Position numbers and translations under genes: made by a program
From: Gammaproteobacteria bacterium
GTDB taxonomy: Bacteria > Pseudomonadota > Gammaproteobacteria > UBA6429 > Thiohalophilaceae
Reading direction: 5' to 3'
Assembly (NCBI GenBank): GCA_029882235.1
Contig: JAOULB010000030.1
Coordinates: 1-11,704 of the forward strand
Length of the DNA: 11,704 nt
The notes under the pieces: generated by a model
Seen by the model: the letters and a program-made list of their open reading frames with translations, nothing else
The model's database searches: none
What the model was told of the DNA's origin: nothing
Shown here: positions 1 through 5,799 of the stretch, piece after piece
How the letters are laid out: every line of letters begins with the position of its first letter
Position numbering within the stretch: position 1 is the first letter of the stretch

Positions 1-1
1 G

Positions 2-163
2 GTGCAGGAAAATGCCAAATATAAATTTACCTGGCTGGTTGAGTTTGTGCATGAAAAGGTCATCGACAGTTATCGTGAGCACCCTGATCATGTTGCCTTT
101 GCCGATAACTTATTCAGACCCGTTGCCGGTGATCGAGTGAGTATTGATTACCGCCAGAATTAA
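2..163 (+). CDS. C-terminal fragment of an unrecognised protein
   Basis: An open frame enters from the left edge and reads 53 codons to a TAA at 161-163. The visible tail contains the stretches KFTWLVEFVHEKV and NLFRPVAGDRVSIDYRQN. It is soluble-looking, has no membrane segment and ends on a short basic/polar tail. I do not recognise the family. It is not the usual C-terminus of PurB, which is a frequent neighbour of roxA-type genes in gammaproteobacteria. The fragment is probably a real gene because the frame is open from the edge, its composition is ordinary, and a repeat element starts only 10 bp after its stop, as happens at two other gene ends in this window. No function is proposed. Confidence 0.6.
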   Translation: MQENAKYKFTWLVEFVHEKVIDSYREHPDHVAFADNLFRPVAGDRVSIDYRQN

Positions 164-172
164 GATCGTTCT

Positions 173-245
173 CGTTCCCATGCTCTACGTCGCCTGCATG
201 GATGCAGGTGAGGGGCGTGAGCAGGGAGCGGTAAGCTTGGGAACG
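173..245. repeat. Short palindromic intergenic repeat bounded by CGTTCCCA/TGGGAACG
   Basis: The 8-bp arms CGTTCCCA (173-180) and TGGGAACG (238-245) are perfect inverted repeats enclosing 57 bp. Inside, CCTGCATGGATGCAGG (193-208) forms a 6-bp stem with a TGGA tetraloop. The next bases, including GCAGGGAGC at 221-229, match the core of the element at 3144-3318. The arms resemble the common proteobacterial repeat built on CGTTCCCA...TGGGAACG, so this looks like a composite of two repeat types. It starts 10 bp after the stop of the upstream gene. Confidence 0.6.
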
Positions 246-303
246 CCTACCCTCAGCTTTTCTTACTAGCTTAGTTTCTTTAAACGGGGTTAGACTATCA
301 ATT

Positions 304-1536
304 ATGCTAAACCCTGATCACATTCTCGGCTCGACTTCTATTGCCACGTTTCTGTCCGAACACTGGCAACAAAAACCCTTACTGATCCGCGCGGCGATTG
401 TCGATTATGTCTGTCCGATTAGTGCGGATGAAATGGCGGGCCTGGCCTGTGAGGAAGAGGTGGAGTCGCGCATTATTCTGGAACAGGATGGCGATCATCC
501 CTGGCAGTGTTTGCATGGGCCGTTTGAAGAGATCATGTTTGAGGAAGTACCGAGCACGCACTGGACGCTGTTATTACAGTCTTTGAATTTACATATTCAC
601 GATTTTGCTGAACTGTTGGAGCGGTTTCGTTTTATTCCGAACTGGCGCGTCGATGATGTCATGCTCAGTTATGCCGCGCCGGGTGGTTCAGTCGGACCCC
701 ATACCGATAATTATGATGTGTTCCTGCTACAGGCCTCGGGTAAACGCCGCTGGGGCATTTCTAACAAGCCAGTGACGGATGATGATTTTATTCCTGACCT
801 GGAACTGAAGGTGTTGAAGTCGTTTGAGCCTGAACAGAGCTGGGTGCTGGAAGCGGGCGATATGCTTTATCTACCGCCGGGTGTGATTCACCACGGTGTG
901 GCGGTGGATGACGCCGAGAGTGAAGATTGCATTACCATCTCGATTGGTTTTCGTGCGCCCAATGTGTCGCAACTCAGCAGCGCCTTGCTGGATGACATTC
1001 TGGAGCAGGACACACAGAGCCGAGGCTCTGATCAGGCCGACAGGTTTTATCAGGATGCGAATTTAGCCCTGCAGGAAAATCCGGGTGAAATCAGTCATGC
1101 GGCATTGGCAAAGATTAAAGACATGGTGCAGCAGGAACTCAATAACAAACTCCAGGATAGCGACTGGTTTGGTAAATTCATTACCAATACGCCAGAGATA
1201 GTAACTCCTGATATTGATGTTCCGGATGTTGATGTAGGGCAGTGTCTGGATGCGTTAAAAGACGGTCAGCCGCTGGTGCGTAATGAAGCCTCGAAGCTGG
1301 CGTATTTTATTTCAGAACAGTCTGATCAAAATCAGCCAATACACTTTTTCTATAATGGTCGAGTGGCGCATTATCCTATGAGCATGTTGCCGATCATTCA
1401 ACTGGTCTGTAACCATCGTTATCCACCTGTCGATGAACTGAACAAAGCCTTGCATGATAAAGATGCGCAGACCTTTTTAGCTGCACTCATTGATGTTGAA
1501 TACTTTTTATATCTTGATGACGAAGACGATACATGA
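304..1536 (+). CDS. roxA: Cupin-4/JmjC ribosomal oxygenase (uL16 arginine 3-hydroxylase family)
   Basis: Fe(II)/2-oxoglutarate oxygenase of the YcfD/RoxA family. E. coli YcfD hydroxylates an arginine of ribosomal protein uL16 in the cytoplasm, in an oxygen-dependent reaction. The jelly-roll iron site is visible: GPHTD gives His133 and Asp135, and LPPGVIHHG gives the second His (His196, equivalent to YcfD His187). The lead-in SYAAPGGSVGPHTDNYDVF and the following KRRW are typical of the family. After the cupin core (about 90-215) comes an acidic, mostly helical C-terminal half, ending in a winged-helix-like region and an acidic tail (DDEDDT). At 410 residues it is longer than the roughly 373 of E. 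coli YcfD. The ATG at 304 has only a weak GGGG-type ribosome site about 13 bp upstream. Its stop overlaps the start of the GNAT gene (ATGA), so the two are translationally coupled. The family assignment is firm; the exact substrate is inferred. Confidence 0.9.
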   Translation: MLNPDHILGSTSIATFLSEHWQQKPLLIRAAIVDYVCPISADEMAGLACEEEVESRIILEQDGDHPWQCLHGPFEEIMFEEVPSTHWTLLLQSLNLHIHDFAELLERFRFIPNWRVDDVMLSYAAPGGSVGPHTDNYDVFLLQASGKRRWGISNKPVTDDDFIPDLELKVLKSFEPEQSWVLEAGDMLYLPPGVIHHGVAVDDAESEDCITISIGFRAPNVSQLSSALLDDILEQDTQSRGSDQADRFYQDANLALQENPGEISHAALAKIKDMVQQELNNKLQDSDWFGKFITNTPEIVTPDIDVPDVDVGQCLDALKDGQPLVRNEASKLAYFISEQSDQNQPIHFFYNGRVAHYPMSMLPIIQLVCNHRYPPVDELNKALHDKDAQTFLAALIDVEYFLYLDDEDDT

Positions 1537-1958
1537 ACATCGAGGTTAAGGAAGTCAGTTGGGCCGAACAGGAACAGGCCCTGAGTCAGATCCGTCGTGA
1601 AGTCTTTATCGAAGAACAGCATGTCCCCGAGGAGCTGGAATGGGACGGACTCGATCCCGATTGTCGTCATGTGCTCGCGGTCGATCAAGATAGCGGTGTG
1701 CCTATCGGCACAGGGCGATTAGTCGCAGATGGACAACTTGGTCGCATGGCTGTGGCTAAAGATTATCGACGACAGGGGATTGGTCATAAAATCTTGCAGT
1801 TACTGCTCGATATCGCCCGCCGCGATGGACACACACAGGTTTACTTGCATGCACAACTTACTGCCGTTGAGTTTTATCAGCTGGCAAAGTTTGTTGCGAG
1901 TGGCGACACTTTTATGGATGCGGGTATTCCACACATTAATATGTCGCGAGTGTTATAG
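1533..1958 (+). CDS. GNAT-family N-acetyltransferase (YjcF/ElaA-like)
   Basis: A 141-residue single-domain GNAT acetyltransferase, cytoplasmic, expected to transfer acetyl from acetyl-CoA to an unknown amine. The N-terminal signature RREVFIEEQHVPEELEWDG (21-39) is typical of the YjcF-like subfamily. The acetyl-CoA pyrophosphate loop is RMAVAKDYRRQGIG (71-84, the Q/R-x-x-G-x-G/A motif). The C-terminal half has the usual HAQLTAVEFY helix and AGIPHINM strand of this subfamily. Where relatives normally have a Gly-Phe after that helix, this protein has Lys-Phe. The start ATG lies inside the stop of the preceding oxygenase gene (ATGA overlap), indicating coupled translation. The next gene starts 9 bp after the stop. 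The link to the ribosomal oxygenase is positional only; the substrate cannot be read from the sequence. Confidence 0.88.
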   Translation: MNIEVKEVSWAEQEQALSQIRREVFIEEQHVPEELEWDGLDPDCRHVLAVDQDSGVPIGTGRLVADGQLGRMAVAKDYRRQGIGHKILQLLLDIARRDGHTQVYLHAQLTAVEFYQLAKFVASGDTFMDAGIPHINMSRVL

Positions 1959-1967
1959 TTTAAGTCA

Positions 1968-2732
1968 ATGAAATTAACGCGCTCAAAACTCATTAAGAAA
2001 ATACGACGTAAACTTGAGAAGACGGGTTATCCACGCCTGCAAATGTCGTTTTTGGTGTTAGTTACCGCAGCTTCGGGTTTTATTTTTTCTTACACTTTAT
2101 TGCAGTTTGGTTTGACCAGCATGTGGTTGCGATACCTGGTGGTCATTATTCTCGCGTATATGATTTTTTTGCTGTTGTTGTGGTTATGGCTACGCACACG
2201 AGCAGACGATTATTTTGATATTGTTGATGTCGCTGATGCGATACCCATGCCACGTGGTGGGAATGCTCCGGTTGACGTATTTAGTGGTGATGGAGGTTCC
2301 TTTGGTGGCGGTGGGGCCAATGCCTCGTTTGGGGAAGCTTCATCAGTGTCAGTTGCGGAAAGTGCCAATGCTGGCGATAGTGATCTTGTATCAGGTACGG
2401 TTGATGCTGTATCCGGGGCCGATGAGTTTGCGATTCCCTTGCTACTGATTGTGTTTGTTGTTTCCTTGTTGTTATCTGCCTTGTTTGTGATTTATTCTGC
2501 GCCGGTGTTGTTTGCCGAACTCATGTTTGATGGTGTGTTGGCTGCAGGGCTATATCGTCGATTACGCAAGCTTGAGTATCGTCACTGGTTAGAAACGGCA
2601 GTGCGGAAGACGATCTGGCCATTTGTTTTAACAGCCTTGTTAGTAACGGCCGCGGGTTGGGGCATGGCCAATTATGCGCCGGGTGCGCACTCAATTGGTG
2701 ATGTCATACTGCAGTTAAAACAGGCACAGTAA
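1968..2732 (+). CDS. Four-helix inner-membrane protein with a Gly/Ser/Ala/Asp-rich loop, function unknown
   Basis: A 254-residue protein I do not recognise. It starts with a strongly basic N-terminus (KLTRSKLIKKIRRKLEK), then two hydrophobic helices at about 25-47 and 53-75, the second very Leu/Trp-rich (FLLLLWLWL). Residues 76-150 form a long low-complexity loop, first acidic (ADDYFDIVDVADA), then Gly-rich (GDGGSFGGGGANASFG), then Ser/Ala/Asp-rich. A long hydrophobic stretch at about 151-195 and a last helix at about 215-236 follow, with a basic patch between (RRLRKLEYR). By the positive-inside rule both basic clusters should face the cytoplasm. The loop resembles the Gly-rich tails of some DUF1517/TPM-type proteins only in composition; I see no such domain. 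It follows the GNAT gene by 9 bp and is probably in the same transcript. Confidence 0.75.
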   Translation: MKLTRSKLIKKIRRKLEKTGYPRLQMSFLVLVTAASGFIFSYTLLQFGLTSMWLRYLVVIILAYMIFLLLLWLWLRTRADDYFDIVDVADAIPMPRGGNAPVDVFSGDGGSFGGGGANASFGEASSVSVAESANAGDSDLVSGTVDAVSGADEFAIPLLLIVFVVSLLLSALFVIYSAPVLFAELMFDGVLAAGLYRRLRKLEYRHWLETAVRKTIWPFVLTALLVTAAGWGMANYAPGAHSIGDVILQLKQAQ

Positions 2733-2738
2733 TTTGGA

Positions 2739-2750
2739 ATTTTTAAAAAT
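2739..2750. repeat. 12-bp AT palindrome between two genes
   Basis: ATTTTTAAAAAT is a perfect 12-bp palindrome 7 bp after the stop of the membrane protein gene and 33 bp before the next start. It has no GC stem and is unlikely to terminate transcription. It may simply reflect the AT-rich gap. Confidence 0.3.
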
Positions 2751-2783
2751 ATTATGTTGAGAAATTTTTGGTGATCGAAGGCT

Positions 2784-3125
2784 ATGAATAATTTAACTCT
2801 TTTTGTAAATGATGAAGCTGTGTTTGAATGTGATCGCGAGTCAGACTTTGAAACAGAGAAACTGGCCTTTTTCGATAAAATGGATAACGACATGGCTCGT
2901 GGGGTGAAGATTCAGGGAGAGCTGATAAGTGAACCAGATCAACAAACGCGCGCGCGATTTGTGGTGATGAATTTAATCAAGGGGATTAAGCAGGAAAACC
3001 ATGCTGTGATTCAGTCATCCAGTGCGTATCTGATGAGTCGAATGCCGGATTTGCATGAAGTGCGTGTGAGTGAAGAGGGTAGTAAGATTGTTATTGAGTT
3101 TGTTGAGGATTCAGATTCCGAATAA
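2784..3125 (+). CDS. Small acidic soluble protein, function unknown
   Basis: A 113-residue protein, net acidic, with no signal peptide or membrane segment. The N-terminal part (2-11, NLTLFVNDEA) looks like a beta strand. It is followed by a charged helical region carrying ESDFETEKLAFFDKMD, then a middle helix (ARFVVMNLIKGIKQ) and a C-terminal strand pair (EVRVSEEGSKIVIEF) ending in an acidic tail. I do not recognise the family. A GAAGG ribosome site sits unusually close to the ATG (2-bp gap). The gene is 51 bp downstream of the membrane protein, on the same strand and with similar base composition, so co-transcription is plausible. A MITE-like repeat begins 18 bp after its stop. It is probably a real gene because of its length, position and balanced composition. 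Confidence 0.65.
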   Translation: MNNLTLFVNDEAVFECDRESDFETEKLAFFDKMDNDMARGVKIQGELISEPDQQTRARFVVMNLIKGIKQENHAVIQSSSAYLMSRMPDLHEVRVSEEGSKIVIEFVEDSDSE

Positions 3126-3143
3126 GAATTACTGTTTGAGTAA

Positions 3144-3318
3144 CTGGATTCCGGCCTGCGCCGGAATGACGGATAAACTTGAAAAAAGATGGTGTGTCTT
3201 TCCGGCGAATGCCTACAGGGATGTAGGTAGTAGAGCGACGCACGACTGCAGGGATGCAGGAGGTAGAGTAACGCAGGGAGCAGTTACCGAGGATGCCAAA
3301 GCCGAGGCCGGAATCCAG
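3144..3318. mobile_element. MITE-like element with perfect 14-bp terminal inverted repeats
   Basis: CTGGATTCCGGCCT (3144-3157) and its exact reverse complement AGGCCGGAATCCAG (3305-3318) bound a 175-bp non-coding element. The left end extends into a 20-bp palindrome with arms ATTCCGGC/GCCGGAAT (3148-3167), the same palindrome that makes up the array at 9460-9723 and similar in design to Neisseria dRS3. The interior holds two related units, 3213-3241 and 3246-3274, 33 bp apart. Each starts with a 5-bp stem and a GGGA loop and is followed by a GTAGAG-N2-ACGCA-type stretch. No clear target-site duplication is visible and there is no coding capacity. It starts 18 bp downstream of a stop codon. 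Mobilisation in trans, for example by a RAYT or other transposase, is inference. Confidence 0.7.
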
Positions 3319-3386
3319 AACTAAATATACAAAGCTTGAATGGTACTGTGCCTTTTTATCATTACTATAACCCTACCGATTACCTA

Positions 3387-3413
3387 TTGATTCAGCACAC
3401 AGCAATCGATAAT
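3387..3413 (+). promoter_or_regulatory. Possible sigma70 promoter for the peroxiredoxin gene
   Basis: TTGATT (3387-3392) and GATAAT (3408-3413, five of six matches to TATAAT) are separated by 15 bp, which is short of the optimal 17. An alternative -10, TAATGT at 3410-3415, gives 17 bp but matches less well. It lies about 50 bp upstream of the preferred ATG, after the repeat element, so the peroxiredoxin gene probably has its own promoter. Confidence 0.35.
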
Positions 3414-3460
3414 GTCGCACTCAGATATTTATTTTAAACATAAACCAGGGTGTGCGAATC

Positions 3461-3925
3461 ATGCTTAACAAAAACCAGTCTGCTCCATTGTTTTCAACCC
3501 CCAATCAGCACGGCGAGACGATCAATCTTGCTGACTTTAAAGCGAATAAGAATGTTGTGCTGTATTTTTATCCAAAAGACGATACCCCCGGCTGCACGAT
3601 CGAGGCGAATCAGTTTACTGCATTAATGGGTGAATTTGATAAGGCCGATACCGTGGTGCTGGGTGTCAGCAAGGACAATTGCGATAGCCATCAGGCCTTT
3701 ATTGATAAGTTTGGTCTGAAAGTTGACTTGCTTGCCGATACCAGTGGAGAGTTGTGCGAGGCCTATGACGTCTGGCAGGAAAAAGAAAAGAACGGCGTGA
3801 AGAAAATGGGCATTGTGCGTTCGACATTCATTATTGATAAAGAAGGTATGTTGGTTGAAGCGCTTTATGGTGTCAGTCCTGAGGGGCATGCCCAGGCCAT
3901 GCTGGAGCGTGTTCAGCAGTTATAG
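3461..3925 (+). CDS. bcp: Peroxiredoxin, Bcp/PrxQ family
   Basis: Thiol peroxidase that reduces hydroperoxides in the cytoplasm, normally recycled by thioredoxin. The 154 residues match the usual Bcp length. The peroxidatic site is YPKDDTPGCTIEA, with Cys45. In many PrxQ proteins a resolving Cys follows five residues later (Cys50 in E. coli Bcp); here that position is Asn50. Other cysteines are Cys74, in VSKDNCDSHQ where relatives often have Ser, and Cys99 in GELCEAY, a position also Cys in E. coli Bcp. The enzyme is therefore either 1-Cys or uses an atypical resolving Cys. A GTG at 3452 could extend the protein by three residues, but the AGGG at 3447-3450 fits the ATG at 3461 (10-bp gap) and not the GTG. 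The gene converges on the kinase gene with 5 bp between stops, leaving no room for a terminator. Confidence 0.92.
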   Translation: MLNKNQSAPLFSTPNQHGETINLADFKANKNVVLYFYPKDDTPGCTIEANQFTALMGEFDKADTVVLGVSKDNCDSHQAFIDKFGLKVDLLADTSGELCEAYDVWQEKEKNGVKKMGIVRSTFIIDKEGMLVEALYGVSPEGHAQAMLERVQQL

Positions 3926-3930
3926 ATGCA

Positions 3931-5781
3931 TTACATGACGGATTGAATTCGATTCTGATTTTTAATCCATTGTGGCATTTCAAAATAGAATTGCGAACCT
4001 TTGCCAGCTTTGGACTTGTAGTCGATGTGTCCACCATGTTTTTTGACAATGGCCATACTAATATATAAGCCCAAGCCTGTTCCGCCTTTTTTGCGCGTAT
4101 CAGACGAGTCGGCCTGAGCAAATTTCTGGAACACTCTTTCCCTGAAATCATCAGGGATACCCATGCCCGTATCTGCCACTGTCACTCGTATATTGCTATC
4201 TTGGTTAGTGACTAGAATTTTGACAGCGTCACCGGGGTGAGAGAATTTGGCTGCATTAGATAAGAAATTAACAATAACCTGCGTAATTCGCTGACGATCT
4301 CCGTATATCATTGTTTCGCCATCTACCTGCGGTTCGAATAAAAATTTTACATTGTATTGTTCTGCATAGATTTGGTTATCAGCAATCACTTGTTGCAACA
4401 ACGAAACAATTGACAGAGATTCAAAGTTAAACTTGAGTTCGCCAGATTCAAGCTTACCAATATCCAGAATATCATTGATAAGGTGGAGAAGCCGCTCACT
4501 GTTGTTTAGTCCAATATCAATCAATGGCTGAATTTCCTTTGGTAGTGGGCCGAGTTCACCAGATGCAATAACAGATAATGAACCACGAATCGATGTCAAA
4601 GGTGTGCGGAGCTCATGACTGACAGTTGAGACAAATTCGTTCTTCATCATGTCGACTTTTTTCGCATCAGTAAGATCACGTACAATTCCTGTAAACATAA
4701 TTTTACCTTCAACATTCATGGCGCTAACACCAAGTTCTAGAGGGAAACTGCTTCCATCTTTGCGCAGGCCAATCATTTCACGGCGTATGCCAATAATATT
4801 AGATGAACGGCCCTCTAAATAATTTTTTAAATAGCCGTCATGATTACTGCGAAAAGGCTCTGGCATAAGCAAACATACATTTTTTCCAATGACTTCGTTT
4901 GCAGGGTATCCAAATATTTGTTCAGCAGCAGGATTAAAAGAGTTAATCCAGCCTTCAGCATTTATCGTGATGATGGCATCAATGGCGTTGTTCAGGACGG
5001 ACTGTAGCTGCATATTACTTGTGCTGAGTTGTTCTTCCTGAATATATAATTTCTGTGAGGCGCGATTAAGTGCACACCCAAGCCGACTTATTTCTTCCGT
5101 GCCCTCATAGACCGGTAACACTTTACCGCGATGGAGATGGAGTTGGTCAGCGAATGTGGTTGCTTGTTCCAGCGCTTTCATAGGATGGCGTAGATAGAAA
5201 AGCAGGATGGAACTAGCAATAATAGAGGCAAGTATTGCAGCAAAGGTGCTGTCTCTCCAGATATCAGCCTGTAGTTGCGCAACAGGATGTAATGAACTTT
5301 CTATATAGATCCAGCCTATTAGAGTGTTGCTGATAACGGGATATAAAACCTCCATGTGGTCCGTTTTTAATTCGGTAACAGACTTATCTATTACAGGAAC
5401 ATTCAATTGTTTAACATCGAATTGAACACGTGCTTCACCATCGTTTTCCTGTGTGACATGACTGTATGGGAGTCCTTTTATATCCGTAACTATGATTCTT
5501 TTTACCCCTGGAAAGCGAACTGAGCCAAGCAGTAGTGTTTCTAGTGATGATAGATCGCTGGTGATAAGGTGTTCTACACTATTGGCGCCTATGTTTTGTG
5601 CCAATGTGGTAGCTGACTGTTCAATGCTGGCAGCAATAAATTTTGACTGTTTGTGAGCTGAATTCCAGCCATAGAGCAAAATACTAAAGGTGAGCGCAAT
5701 AGTTGTTAGAAACGCTAGCTGCAGGTAAAAATGTCGTTTTAAATTTCGAGCATTTTTAATTTGATTGGATGTGACTGACAT
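3931..5781 (-). CDS. Membrane sensor histidine kinase with FixL-like PAS domain
   Basis: A 616-residue inner-membrane kinase. Order: transmembrane helix 19-38, periplasmic sensor domain about 40-175, transmembrane helix 177-197, HAMP about 198-250 (EGTEEISRLGCALNRAS), PAS about 255-372, HisKA with VSHELRTPLTS (phospho-acceptor His389), then HATPase with N-box NFLSNAAKFS (Asn509), G1 DTGMGIP (Asp537), F-box FQKFAQAD and G2 GGTGLGL (566-572). The set is complete, so it should be active; there is no receiver or output domain. The PAS segment LLMPEPFRSNHDGY...IIGIRRE...RKDG..FP aligns without gaps to the haem PAS of Bradyrhizobium FixL. His314 falls on haem-ligating His200, Arg334 on Arg220, Ile329 on Ile215, Leu350 on Leu236 and Val352 on Ile238. 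Haem binding is inferred; such PAS sequences are common and not all are tested. The gene follows the PhnD-like binding protein by 18 bp. No response regulator lies in the window. Confidence 0.92.
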   Translation of the reverse strand: MSVTSNQIKNARNLKRHFYLQLAFLTTIALTFSILLYGWNSAHKQSKFIAASIEQSATTLAQNIGANSVEHLITSDLSSLETLLLGSVRFPGVKRIIVTDIKGLPYSHVTQENDGEARVQFDVKQLNVPVIDKSVTELKTDHMEVLYPVISNTLIGWIYIESSLHPVAQLQADIWRDSTFAAILASIIASSILLFYLRHPMKALEQATTFADQLHLHRGKVLPVYEGTEEISRLGCALNRASQKLYIQEEQLSTSNMQLQSVLNNAIDAIITINAEGWINSFNPAAEQIFGYPANEVIGKNVCLLMPEPFRSNHDGYLKNYLEGRSSNIIGIRREMIGLRKDGSSFPLELGVSAMNVEGKIMFTGIVRDLTDAKKVDMMKNEFVSTVSHELRTPLTSIRGSLSVIASGELGPLPKEIQPLIDIGLNNSERLLHLINDILDIGKLESGELKFNFESLSIVSLLQQVIADNQIYAEQYNVKFLFEPQVDGETMIYGDRQRITQVIVNFLSNAAKFSHPGDAVKILVTNQDSNIRVTVADTGMGIPDDFRERVFQKFAQADSSDTRKKGGTGLGLYISMAIVKKHGGHIDYKSKAGKGSQFYFEMPQWIKNQNRIQSVM

Positions 5782-5799
5782 AACAACGACGGCAAGAGT

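Noticed and set aside
2..163. C-terminus of PurB, a common neighbour of roxA-type genes
   Set aside because: The visible residues do not resemble the usual PurB C-terminus; left unnamed.
1419..1688. Minus-strand open frame of 89 codons across the oxygenase/GNAT junction, and similar short frames inside other genes
   Set aside because: They overlap well-supported coding regions in other frames and show no family features.
3070..3324. Plus-strand open frame of 84 codons
   Set aside because: It starts inside the small acidic gene and reads through the MITE-like element; it contains the repeat-derived WIPACAGMT peptide seen in many such elements.
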